DNA from: Thermoproteota archaeon
Lineage (GTDB): Archaea > Thermoproteota > Nitrososphaeria > Nitrososphaerales > Nitrosopumilaceae
Direction of reading: 5' to 3'
DNA: 64,000 nucleotides
Assembly: GCA_003352285.1 (NCBI GenBank)
Contig: QQVN01000003.1
Location: 516,490-580,489 of the forward strand
The notes under the pieces were generated by a model. The model searched no databases and was not told the origin of the DNA. It saw only the letters and a program-made list of their open reading frames with translations. Shown here piece after piece: positions 9,362 through 16,632 of this stretch. The translations under genes were made by a program, and so were the position numbers. Numbering within the stretch: position 1 is the first letter of the stretch; each line of letters starts with the position of its first letter.

Positions 9362-10927
9362 CTAAATCTTGATTGCTAGAGTGTTTCTCTTCATCAATGC
9401 AACTACTGAAACTATAGAGATTACTAGTATCAACATTGCAATAGTGCCAAACTCTGGCACTACAGATCTTGCTACCTCCAAATCAGCCAAGAGCAAGTCA
9501 ACTTTTGCATCAATAACATCAGGTGAAGCATTTGATTGAATTAATGAGCGTAACTCTTCTCTCATGTTGACTTCGATTTTTTCCATCAATTCGTGATCAA
9601 CTTCACCTAGTGGATCCTCTACAAACTCATAGTTATCCAAGTATGCAGAACTGACTAAATCATATGCCTTTTGTGAATTACCATTTCTGTATTCAGCTTT
9701 TGCTTGAGTTAGTAGGCTCTGAATGTTATCAATATATCCAAACACATCGGTCTCTACTGCACCACCGGATAGCTCTTGTAGTGTAGAGATATTGTTTAGT
9801 GCCTTACCAACTGTAATGCTAACTTTAGAAGGAGATTCAAACTTTGTGATAATTTCATTTAGGGTTTTAAGATGATTTGCAAGATTTACAGAGTCTGTTT
9901 CAGATAATTCTGTAAATGCATCCTTGTTTTCTTCATACAATTCTGTTGCTTTTGCCAAAAATACAACGGTCTCATCATATTCTTCTTGGTCTACTATTTT
10001 TCCATCAGTAACAGCTGCTGCATATTCTTCTTCAACAAGATTTAGTCTATCATAAATTCCAGATAATGCCAATCCAACTTCAGATGTGTCTCCACCTTCA
10101 TACTCTCTAATAATTAATTCAACTTCATCTAAGATATGATTTAATTCATCTTTCATTTCATCGATACTCATATCAGATTCAACTACCTCAATTACTTCTT
10201 CCATCTCATGCAATAGTTCATTTGCAGATTCTGGACCTAGGGTAGCCTCGATTGATGGATGTAAAGTTCGATAATAGTATAATCCTTCATAAGCAAATTT
10301 TTTGGCATCCGCTACGTTATCATTCTCTAATGCACCAATTGCTTCCTCGATTTCCTCAATTGTCTTTAATTTGAAGATGCCAAGTAACTCACCAGTGATG
10401 GTTTCAGAGTGATTTTGTAATTCAGCAGAGTTTGCCTTTATTTTTTCAAATGCCAAATTAGATTGAAAGTCTGATTTTTCAGAAATCTTGAATTTTTTCT
10501 CCATTACATCATACCATTTGAAGAGACCGTCGGAATCATTATTCTCAAGTGCTTGTTCAATCTTTACAAATGCAATTTTGTAAATTGTCTTATCAACTAC
10601 TTGTCGCTCAAGTTTTGCTTGGTCGATATTTCCCTCTTTGAGTAAATTCTCAATGTCTGTAAATGCAGTAGAGATCAAGTCATGGCTCTCTGCATCTAGT
10701 TCTTGTGCTGCTGACTGGAAATGGTCAACATATGTCTTTTTTGCGTCATTTAGATGCTTTATTGAATCATCAATGTTTGCTGCCTTTTCTGCATTCTCTA
10801 ATGAAGTTTTGATTGAAGACCATGCATCCCCTAGTGTTGAATGGGTAGCTGCAAAAGAGCTTGGAATAATTCCCCCCACTAATACCAGGATTGAAAACAT
10901 TGCAAGAATGGATTTTATTTTCAACAA
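9362..10927 (-). CDS. Secreted PEFG-CTERM surface protein with FTR1-like helical modules
   Basis: A signal peptide (residues 1-26, LAMFSILVLVGGIIPSSFAA) opens a mostly helical, acidic exported protein. The C-terminus is a textbook thaumarchaeal PEFG-CTERM sorting signal: VPEFG at ~490-494, a hydrophobic helix, then MKRN and a basic tail. Residues ~415-488 (core AYLDNYEFVEDPLGEVD, then MREELRSLI) closely match the modules of the adjacent FTR1 permease. Proteins with PEFG-CTERM are thought to be processed and anchored at the cell surface. Start is TTG at 10927; the upstream ATG is out of frame. With its own copy of the FTR1 operator it is likely co-regulated, and I infer a role as surface iron-binding or donor partner. 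Confidence 0.85.
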   Translation of the reverse strand: MLKIKSILAMFSILVLVGGIIPSSFAATHSTLGDAWSSIKTSLENAEKAANIDDSIKHLNDAKKTYVDHFQSAAQELDAESHDLISTAFTDIENLLKEGNIDQAKLERQVVDKTIYKIAFVKIEQALENNDSDGLFKWYDVMEKKFKISEKSDFQSNLAFEKIKANSAELQNHSETITGELLGIFKLKTIEEIEEAIGALENDNVADAKKFAYEGLYYYRTLHPSIEATLGPESANELLHEMEEVIEVVESDMSIDEMKDELNHILDEVELIIREYEGGDTSEVGLALSGIYDRLNLVEEEYAAAVTDGKIVDQEEYDETVVFLAKATELYEENKDAFTELSETDSVNLANHLKTLNEIITKFESPSKVSITVGKALNNISTLQELSGGAVETDVFGYIDNIQSLLTQAKAEYRNGNSQKAYDLVSSAYLDNYEFVEDPLGEVDHELMEKIEVNMREELRSLIQSNASPDVIDAKVDLLLADLEVARSVVPEFGTIAMLILVISIVSVVALMKRNTLAIKI

Positions 10928-10964
10928 GATGCATCAATTAATCCAGTATTATTATCTTTATTCA

Positions 10965-10982
10965 ATTCCAATTTTTTAGAAC
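10965..10982 (-). promoter_or_regulatory. Imperfect copy of the 18-bp operator before the PEFG-CTERM gene
   Basis: ATTCCAATTTTTTAGAAC matches the perfect palindrome at 11730-11747 at 15 of 18 positions and keeps the ATTCYA-N6-TAGAAY form. It lies 38 bp upstream of the TTG start at 10927, and an A/T-rich TATA-like stretch (10945-10957) lies between. The position matches the copies before FTR1 (41 bp) and the wHTH pair (45 bp). Confidence 0.55.
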
Positions 10983-11011
10983 AAGAAATTAAAATGAAAG
11001 TTTTAGTTTTG

Positions 11012-11356
11012 TCAGCTAGATGTATTTGGATAAAGACTCAGCGTCGGCTCTGTTTCATTTATTGTGATTTCAACTTTGCCTATTCTGCTTCTGTACTGTT
11101 TAATTTTTTTTCCTTCATTGGAGATTACAAACTTTTCAACATCAATTAACGCAAGGTCTTCTAAGTGAGACACTGTTTTGTAAACTGTAGAAAGAGAAAT
11201 CTTTAGCTCATCGGCTATCTGCGTAGCATCTTTTGCTTGATTCTTTACTGAAAACAAAACTGCTCTCGTGCAAACATTGCTTAGAGATTCAATAATTTTT
11301 TGCGTAATGTCAAATTCGCTTAATTGAATTATGTTTGGTTTGGTCATGTTTCTCAC
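11012..11356 (-). CDS. Winged-helix transcriptional regulator, second of a tandem pair
   Basis: Small wHTH protein (114 aa). The HTH core is DATQIADELKISLSTVYKTV with wing residues following (LEDLALIDVEKFVISNEGKK, then YRSRIGKVEITIN). It is clearly paralogous to the gene just upstream at 11353-11685: both contain an I/VTQK-(I/V)-(I/L)ESL-(S/A) opening, an (S/T)VYK recognition helix and a YRSRI motif near the end. The ATG overlaps the upstream stop by 4 bp, so the pair is translationally coupled. ArsR/TrmB-like fold; no cysteine metal site is evident. Promoter and palindrome evidence ties the pair to the iron-permease genes. Confidence 0.85.
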   Translation of the reverse strand: MRNMTKPNIIQLSEFDITQKIIESLSNVCTRAVLFSVKNQAKDATQIADELKISLSTVYKTVSHLEDLALIDVEKFVISNEGKKIKQYRSRIGKVEITINETEPTLSLYPNTSS

Positions 11357-11685
11357 GGGTTTGGTATTAACACCAAGTTTGGTTCAGGTTTTTTAATACT
11401 GATATCGGCTTTACTAATTCTTGAACGATATACTTTGTATTTTCTTCCTTTATCTGAAATCATCCATTCTACAACTTCAACAAGTGTTAGCTCTTCTAAA
11501 TCGTTTAATTTTTTGTAGACTGAGCTTAATGGAATTTTTAGCTCGTACGACAAATCAGCAGCAGTCTTTCCTTTTTTGATCATGGAAAATAAAATTGCTC
11601 TTGACTCTGCGTCTGCTAATGATTCTAGAACTTTTTGTGTGACATCATATTTTTTTAATTGCGGTAATGTCAGTCTTTTTGCCAA
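11353..11685 (-). CDS. Winged-helix transcriptional regulator, first of a tandem pair
   Basis: 110-aa wHTH protein with recognition helix IPLSSVYKKLNDLEELTL, followed by a wing and a C-terminal strand pair (YKVYRSRISKADISI). It is the paralogue of the overlapping downstream gene. Start is TTG at 11685, placed exactly ~27 bp after a TATA box at 11709-11716, which indicates a leaderless mRNA. A perfect 18-bp palindrome at 11730-11747 flanks that TATA box, consistent with autoregulation. The pair may act as a heterodimer; this is inference from their tandem arrangement and similarity. Confidence 0.85.
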   Translation of the reverse strand: MAKRLTLPQLKKYDVTQKVLESLADAESRAILFSMIKKGKTAADLSYELKIPLSSVYKKLNDLEELTLVEVVEWMISDKGRKYKVYRSRISKADISIKKPEPNLVLIPNP

Positions 11686-11708
11686 GTGTAATTCGGTAAT
11701 TCTTGAGT

Positions 11709-11747
11709 TATTTAAACGAAAGCCTAGTTATTCTAAATTTTTAGAAT
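11709..11747 (-). promoter_or_regulatory. Promoter of the wHTH pair: TATA box plus perfect 18-bp operator
   Basis: Forward-strand TATTTAAA at 11709-11716 is a minus-strand TATA box centred 27 bp before the TTG at 11685. Upstream at 11730-11747 lies ATTCTAAATTTTTAGAAT, two perfect 8-bp arms around TT. It is the best copy of the operator also found before the FTR1 and PEFG-CTERM genes. Confidence 0.68.
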
Positions 11748-11759
11748 GATAACTGATAA

Positions 11760-12491
11760 TCAGTTAGAAGAGACGTACATCTCTTTGTCAGGCTGGAATT
11801 TATTCCACAGTACACCCAAAATTATTGGAATTGATATCCAAAATGAGGACACTGCAAGAACAGACATCATTCTAAATCCATTTACCAAATCCATTGGAGC
11901 ACCTATCTCATCGGGATTGGCAGGCATTACAACAAACAATGCGCCAATTAATACGCCATATCCTACAACTGAAACAAGTTTCTTTTTTCCTTGGAATCTT
12001 TTTGATAATTGATAAAATCCAACTGCTGCAAATCCAGAGATTGCAATAAATGCCAAAAACAAAACAGAGCGTAACACTACAGTTTCAGGATCACCAACGG
12101 TTGGAGGATTTGCAGGATACTTTAGGAATGGCAGCAAATAGATTGTCAACCACATGATTCCTGCAAGAATCAAGCCTTTTTTGATATTGTTATTTCCTGG
12201 AAGAACCTTCCTAGAATATGCAAATACTATACCAAATAATGCACCAACTGATGTTCCAAGAATCGCACCTGCTAATACTTGCCCGCCTTTTTGCCAGTAT
12301 CGATAAGAATTGTACTCTACCCAGAATTCAGGCGAATCTTTTTCCTCACCAGAAGCAAAGAGGTTCTGGTTTTCTATGTTAATTGCATCATCAAGGTAGG
12401 GTTCTACGATTACTAAATTCACTCCACCATGAATTAATCCCGCAAAGGCACCTGATACCAATACTAGAATAATAAAAAGTGCCGTTTTCAT
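11760..12491 (-). CDS. cbtA: CbtA family, predicted cobalt transporter subunit
   Basis: A membrane protein with about five to six hydrophobic helices, the first containing the CbtA-type AGLIHGGVNLVIVEPYL run (residues ~17-33) with a conserved His in a membrane segment. Later helices lie near residues 78-95, 110-125, 142-160, 175-190 and 215-235. CbtA/CbtB are predicted, from cobalamin-linked regulation in bacteria, to form a cobalt transporter; here it follows cbtB by 9 bp. Cobalt import fits the presence of the cobalamin-dependent methylmalonyl-CoA mutase at 58953-60551. The protein ends 75 bp before the wHTH pair on the same strand, so read-through into those regulators is possible. Confidence 0.8.
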   Translation of the reverse strand: MKTALFIILVLVSGAFAGLIHGGVNLVIVEPYLDDAINIENQNLFASGEEKDSPEFWVEYNSYRYWQKGGQVLAGAILGTSVGALFGIVFAYSRKVLPGNNNIKKGLILAGIMWLTIYLLPFLKYPANPPTVGDPETVVLRSVLFLAFIAISGFAAVGFYQLSKRFQGKKKLVSVVGYGVLIGALFVVMPANPDEIGAPMDLVNGFRMMSVLAVSSFWISIPIILGVLWNKFQPDKEMYVSSN

Positions 12492-12500
12492 GACGAATCA

Positions 12501-12716
12501 CTAATGGCAGGGAAATCCTGCAGCGTGCCTCATGTCATGAGTCAGCTCGTGGATGTAAAGTTGATCAAAAGCTTCTGCGCCTTGAATCATGCTAAACAAA
12601 TGTCCCTGATCATAACCTACAAGGAATAGACCAAAAGCAAAGATTGCAGCGAGTGCAATAACTGCTCCAATTGGAACACTAGATTTAGTTACTGTTATCT
12701 CTCTTGATTGAGACAT
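12501..12716 (-). CDS. cbtB: CbtB family, predicted cobalt transporter subunit
   Basis: A small protein with one transmembrane helix (~19-37, VIALAAIFAFGLFLVGYDQG) and the diagnostic His-rich C-terminus: HELTHDMRHAAGFPCH, expected to bind metal outside the membrane. About 71 aa from ATG at 12716. A TTG 12 bp further upstream is in frame, but a TATA box (forward TATTTAAA near 12738-12746) is ~26 bp before the ATG and favours 12716. A palindrome at 12721-12738 lies between TATA box and start, a classic repressor position. Pairing with cbtA makes the assignment good. Confidence 0.85.
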   Translation of the reverse strand: MSQSREITVTKSSVPIGAVIALAAIFAFGLFLVGYDQGHLFSMIQGAEAFDQLYIHELTHDMRHAAGFPCH

Positions 12717-12720
12717 ACAA

Positions 12721-12738
12721 CAAAACAATTTTGTTTTG
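12721..12738. promoter_or_regulatory. Palindrome at the cbtB transcription start
   Basis: CAAAACAATTTTGTTTTG has perfect 8-bp arms (CAAAACAA/TTGTTTTG) around TT. It begins 5 bp upstream of the cbtB ATG and lies inside the TATA-to-start interval, so a bound protein would block initiation. It differs in sequence from the ATTCYA-N6-TAGAAY operator. Confidence 0.6.
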
Positions 12739-12749
12739 TATTTAAATTC

Positions 12750-12766
12750 TTGGATAATTTATCCAA
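12750..12766. promoter_or_regulatory. Second palindrome in the cbtB/DUF4443 divergent promoter
   Basis: TTGGATAATTTATCCAA is a perfect palindrome with 8-bp arms around a central T. It abuts a TATA-like TATAAATA (12767-12774) facing the rightward gene and lies just upstream of the leftward TATA box, so it could control either direction. Confidence 0.6.
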
Positions 12767-12787
12767 TATAAATAATGGAAAAACCAA

Positions 12788-13435
12788 TTGAAAGATCTGC
12801 ACCAACAGATCAAAACACTACAGAATGTCGTTTCAAGAAAGGGTTCAAGTAAAGTTCTAACATTTAGTATCCCACATGTCTTTAAGGCCTTACAACTTTT
12901 AAAAAAAGATCAATACGTAAGCAGATCAAGTTTTTGTAAGTTTCTCCATTTGGGAGAAGGCGCTGTCAAGACACTAATTCTTCACCTAAAAGAAGCTGGA
13001 CTGGTAGATTCTACAAAGTCAGGCACATATCTTACACCAAAGGGAGACACATTTGTCTCAAAGATACTAGCAGAGATTCCAGCAGAATGTACCATAACAA
13101 AAAACAAGATTCTAAAATCAAACCACAATCATGTGATTCTGCTTAGAAACTATGCAGGTGCAATAAAAACAGGAATGGAGCAAAGAGACTATGCTATCCT
13201 TTATGGCGCATCGGGTGTCATCACCCTAATTTATTCAAATGAAAAATTTGTCTTTCCAAATGAAGCAAAAGAATTCTTTACTGAAGAATCTGAGCTAAAA
13301 CAAGAATTGGTAAAAAAACTCAAACCGCAAGAAAATGATGTCATAATAATTGCAACTGCAAGTGATGCATTTGTTGCCGAAGTCTCTGCTAAAAACTCTG
13401 CACTAAGCACTATAGCACTTCATGAACATCATTGA
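12788..13435 (+). CDS. DUF4443-like wHTH regulator, divergent from cbtBA
   Basis: The N-terminal half is a winged helix (residues ~30-80: IPHVFKALQLLKKDQYVSRS, then GEGAVKTLILHLKEAGLVDS, then a wing ending LTPKGD). The C-terminal half (~110-210) is a ligand-binding-like alpha/beta domain with a run NDVIIIATASDAFVAEVSA. This layout resembles archaeal DUF4443 proteins; assignment to that family is from memory. It ends in HEHH. Start TTG at 12788 is the first possible in frame, but a TATA box at 12767-12774 is rather close, so the true start may be slightly downstream. Divergence from cbtBA across two palindromes suggests it controls cobalt uptake. Confidence 0.7.
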   Translation: MKDLHQQIKTLQNVVSRKGSSKVLTFSIPHVFKALQLLKKDQYVSRSSFCKFLHLGEGAVKTLILHLKEAGLVDSTKSGTYLTPKGDTFVSKILAEIPAECTITKNKILKSNHNHVILLRNYAGAIKTGMEQRDYAILYGASGVITLIYSNEKFVFPNEAKEFFTEESELKQELVKKLKPQENDVIIIATASDAFVAEVSAKNSALSTIALHEHH

Positions 13436-13472
13436 AACAAAGCTATTTACCCAGAACATTACGCGATAGGTT

Positions 13473-14123
13473 ATGATAAAGTATCTTGCAATTCCAATTG
13501 TAATTGGAGTCATTACAGGAATTGTTTTGGCAGTAACCTTTGAAACAGATCAAAAAGAGGATGGCATTTTACTTTCTGCTCAAAAACTAATCAAAGATGG
13601 CTCCCCAATAATGGGTGAGAAAAATTCCGATATTACAATACTAGAATTTGGAGATTATCAATGCACGTTTTGTTTTAGGTTTCACCAGTCTACACTAAAG
13701 ATACTAGAAAAAGATTACATCGATTCAGGAAACATACGACTAGTCTTCAAAGACTTTCCACTAAACGGTCCAGACTCTGTTCTAGCTGCTGAAGCATCAT
13801 ATTGTGCCGAAGACCAAGGAAAGTACTGGGAGTATCACGATGAATTATACACAAACTGGGCTGGAGAAAAGACAGGATGGATTACTCGTAATTCCCTTAA
13901 TGCATTTGCAGAAACTGTAGGCCTTAATCTAGAAGAGTTTAACCAGTGTCTTGATTCTGGTAAGTATAACAAAAGAGTTTTAGATCATCAAGACTTTGCA
14001 AGACAGATTGGTGTTGATGCAACTCCATCATTTTTCATATTCAATGACGAAAAGATAATCAAAATAAGAGGAAATCAGCCTCTTGATGTATTCAAACGAG
14101 TCATTGATGATTTGAAATCTTAG
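13473..14123 (+). CDS. Membrane-anchored DsbA-family thiol-disulfide oxidoreductase
   Basis: An N-terminal hydrophobic segment (residues 4-22) anchors or exports the protein. The thioredoxin-fold domain follows with active site CTFC in FGDYQCTFCFRFHQ (~58-64) and the cis-proline loop ATPSFF near 180. Two further Cys lie at ~112 and ~154. It would oxidise or isomerise disulfides in exported proteins. Thaumarchaea often carry several such proteins. Its last 23 bp overlap the convergent zinc-ribbon gene at 14101-14313. Confidence 0.9.
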   Translation: MIKYLAIPIVIGVITGIVLAVTFETDQKEDGILLSAQKLIKDGSPIMGEKNSDITILEFGDYQCTFCFRFHQSTLKILEKDYIDSGNIRLVFKDFPLNGPDSVLAAEASYCAEDQGKYWEYHDELYTNWAGEKTGWITRNSLNAFAETVGLNLEEFNQCLDSGKYNKRVLDHQDFARQIGVDATPSFFIFNDEKIIKIRGNQPLDVFKRVIDDLKS

Positions 14124-14313
14124 TTTTGCGCTTTGTTCTTAGCTGAGTTCCACAGCATGGACAGTGAATTTCTTCACAAAACATGTACACATTGCAGTAA
14201 GTACAGCGTTTAGCTCCGCCCTGATATCGGCTCTTCTCCGATCTATATCGTTCGCATATTCCTCTGCATGCCAATGATGATTTTATGATATCAACCAAAC
14301 TTAATATTCGCAT
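14101..14313 (-). CDS. Small zinc-ribbon protein, paralogue of 17484-17678
   Basis: 70-aa protein with a CRGIC element, a basic linker and a C-terminal ribbon KRCTYCNVYMFCEEIHCPCC: two CxxC pairs suited to one zinc. The same layout (CxGIC...KRCxxCNxYF...CPCC..LR.K) recurs in the gene at 17484-17678, showing recent paralogy. ATG at 14313 (MRILSLVDIIKSS) is preferred over the ATG at 14331, which lies inside the aRF1 start. It is divergent from aRF1 by only 16 bp. The role is unknown; nucleic acid binding is a guess from the basic zinc ribbon. Confidence 0.75.
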   Translation of the reverse strand: MRILSLVDIIKSSLACRGICERYRSEKSRYQGGAKRCTYCNVYMFCEEIHCPCCGTQLRTKRKTKISNHQ

Positions 14314-14329
14314 CTGAAAAAATTTCAAC

Positions 14330-15610
14330 ATGGGAAAGATTCAGGTCGATAAACAGGACTCTGTAAAGCTATACAAGATTAGAAAAACCCTTGAGGAGCT
14401 ATCAAACAAATCAGGTCACGGCACTGAGTTAATCAGCGTATACATTCCTGCTGGAAAGCAATTACATGAAATTATCAGCGTACTAAAAGAGGAGCAGGGA
14501 ACTGCAGTCAACATAAAGTCAGATCTCACAAGAGGTCACGTAGTTGATTCACTTGGAAAAGTAATTCAAAGACTCAGATTGTACAATAAAACTCCTGATA
14601 GGGGCTTGGTAATGTTTTGTGGTGCACTTCCACCAGAAGGTGGCGGTCCAATTGGTAGTGAAGTTGTAAAGGTGTATGAAATTGACCCACCAAAAGAGCT
14701 CAAGACGTTTCTGTATCGATGTGATGATCATTTTCATGTTGATATCCTAAAGGACATGCTAAAAGATGACAATCTCATTGGCTTTCTTGCAATTGACTCC
14801 AAGGATGCAGGATGGGGGCTGTTGCATGGTGATAAGATAGAGGTGTTATCAGAAACTGGTTCTGGCGTTGCAGGAAAGCACAGACAGGGAGGACAGTCTG
14901 CAAAAAGATTTCAAAAATTACGAGAGATGGAGTTGACCTATTACTTTAATCGTGTAGCTGAAACCACACGGGAATACTTTGTTGATATTTACCCAGTAAA
15001 GGGATTAATTGTTTCAGGACCAGGTCCAACAAAAGAAGACTTTGTCAATGGAGGCTATCTTGAGTATAGATTACAAGAAAATATCATTGCAACACTTGAT
15101 ACGTCATATTCTGGTTCAGAAGGAATCAGAGAAGCATTTGCAAAAGCATCTGATGTATTATCAGATTTTAGAATGGTTGAAGAAAAACAAATTGTTGAGA
15201 AACTATTTCAAAAGATAAACTCTCACTCTGGACTAGGTACCTATGGCCTAAGTGAGGTAATTGATTTACTAAAAAATAACGTAGTAGATACTTTGCTCAT
15301 TACAGATGATACAAATCTAATCAAGCTAGATGTTGTGTGTAATAGATGCAAGCATCTTCAAGAACAAATTGTAGAAAGACCACAGGTCATTCCAAAGAGA
15401 ACAGAGCTACTAAGTGCACCATGTCCTGGATGTAAGGCAGCAGACTTGACAGCAAATGAGCAAGATATAGTAGACTATCTATCATTAATTGCTGCAAAGA
15501 CCGGTGCAAAGATTGAAGTCATTTCAGGTAGTGCAGAGCATGGTGCAATGTTAGCTAGTCTTGGCAAAGTTGGGGCCATTTTACGATATAATCCAGGACA
15601 CGCAAAATAG
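14330..15610 (+). CDS. prf1: Peptide chain release factor aRF1
   Basis: Archaeal/eukaryotic class I release factor that reads all three stop codons and triggers peptide release. Diagnostic motifs are present: NIKS near residues 61-64 for stop-codon recognition and GGQ near 187 (GKHRQGGQSAKRF) for peptidyl-tRNA hydrolysis. A C-terminal domain with four cysteines (CNRC...CPGC, ~340-368) is typical of archaeal aRF1. Length 426 aa is normal. ATG at 14330. Confidence 0.97.
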   Translation: MGKIQVDKQDSVKLYKIRKTLEELSNKSGHGTELISVYIPAGKQLHEIISVLKEEQGTAVNIKSDLTRGHVVDSLGKVIQRLRLYNKTPDRGLVMFCGALPPEGGGPIGSEVVKVYEIDPPKELKTFLYRCDDHFHVDILKDMLKDDNLIGFLAIDSKDAGWGLLHGDKIEVLSETGSGVAGKHRQGGQSAKRFQKLREMELTYYFNRVAETTREYFVDIYPVKGLIVSGPGPTKEDFVNGGYLEYRLQENIIATLDTSYSGSEGIREAFAKASDVLSDFRMVEEKQIVEKLFQKINSHSGLGTYGLSEVIDLLKNNVVDTLLITDDTNLIKLDVVCNRCKHLQEQIVERPQVIPKRTELLSAPCPGCKAADLTANEQDIVDYLSLIAAKTGAKIEVISGSAEHGAMLASLGKVGAILRYNPGHAK

Positions 15611-15612
15611 TA

Positions 15613-16083
15613 TTATCTAATTGCTGCAGCATCCTGTGTTATGGATAATGGAGTTCCTTGTTGTTCACCAACAATTCGTTGTCCAATTAGTTTGCCTTCA
15701 ATTTTCTTTACTAGGAATTCAAGTGAGAATGGCTTTTGAATAATTTGAACAGTATCATCTCTTAGCTCATTGACCTTACCTAGAATACCATGGCCATATG
15801 CTGAAAGAAATACTAATCTTTGGTTTGGTTTGTACTTTAGAATCTCCTGAGCAGCAGTGGCACCATTTTTTCTAGGCATGTCATGATCCATCAGAACAAT
15901 ATCAAATGGAGGTGAGTTGTCTTTTCTAAATAGTTCAGAATATTTTGCCTCATTCATGAATTCATCCACACATTCCACACCGTCTTTTGTCAGTGTGACC
16001 TTGTGACCACGTTTCTCTAAAACAGTCTTGTACTGTTTTGCAGTAAATTCATTGTCTTCTGCAATCAAAATATTCATTGTCAT
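15613..16083 (-). CDS. Stand-alone response regulator receiver protein
   Basis: A CheY-like receiver domain fills the protein: acidic pocket AEDNE near the N-terminus, phosphoacceptor Asp in VLMDHDMPRKNG, Ser/Thr switch LSAYG, and conserved Lys in QKPFS. About 20 extra residues follow with no output domain. It is a paralogue of 36709-37173. Start is ATG 16083 (MTMNILIAEDN), ~28 bp after a TATA-like TTTTAAAA (16109-16116). It ends 2 bp from the convergent aRF1 stop. Its kinase is unknown; the histidine kinase at 33040-34482 is one candidate. Confidence 0.9.
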   Translation of the reverse strand: MTMNILIAEDNEFTAKQYKTVLEKRGHKVTLTKDGVECVDEFMNEAKYSELFRKDNSPPFDIVLMDHDMPRKNGATAAQEILKYKPNQRLVFLSAYGHGILGKVNELRDDTVQIIQKPFSLEFLVKKIEGKLIGQRIVGEQQGTPLSITQDAAAIR

Positions 16084-16147
16084 GAATACCAAATGATTTT
16101 TTCATCATTTTAAAACGAGTTTGTTTGGCTTGGACGAACTAATTTGC

Positions 16148-16552
16148 TCAAATCCCGTTTCGTATCTTTTCAGCAAGTTCAGCCAAGTCCGAGTCCTTTG
16201 ATATCTCACGCTTTGTCCATATTGTTCCCTTATCATTGAATCTTGGAATGATGTGAATATGCACATGTGGAACTATCTGTTTTGCTGCTTTGCCATTGTT
16301 TTGAGCAAGACTAAACGCATCAGCTTTAGTTGAGTGTAAAATAGAGCGTGCAATCTTTGGAACAAGAGAGAAAAGTTTTCCGACATTTTCTGGCTCCATA
16401 TCTGTAATTCTCTCATGATGTCTCTTTGGTACAACAAGGCTATGTCCAACATCAATTGGATATTTGTCTAAAAATGCAACATGTTCATCATCTTCGTAAA
16501 TTAAATGACCTAAACGATCACCTTTGATGATATCACAAAAGATGCATCCCAT
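16148..16552 (-). CDS. HIT-family nucleotide hydrolase/transferase
   Basis: Histidine-triad protein of 134 aa. The triad is visible as HVHIHIIPRF at about residues 97-106, and the N-terminal CIFCDII (residues 3-9) carries the zinc Cys pair usual for Hint/Fhit-like members. Such enzymes hydrolyse nucleotide phosphoramidates or dinucleoside polyphosphates. ATG at 16552. Confidence 0.95.
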   Translation of the reverse strand: MGCIFCDIIKGDRLGHLIYEDDEHVAFLDKYPIDVGHSLVVPKRHHERITDMEPENVGKLFSLVPKIARSILHSTKADAFSLAQNNGKAAKQIVPHVHIHIIPRFNDKGTIWTKREISKDSDLAELAEKIRNGI

Positions 16553-16632
16553 GAATCTATGGGATTTTTGTATTTTATTTATTGTTTCATCGATTGAGTT
16601 AAGTAGGGTAATTTTTTCATCAGGAGTTAATC

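Noticed and set aside
12717-12787. Cobalamin riboswitch before cbtB
   Set aside because: The leader is only a few bases long and consists of palindromes; there is no room for the conserved B12-box structure.
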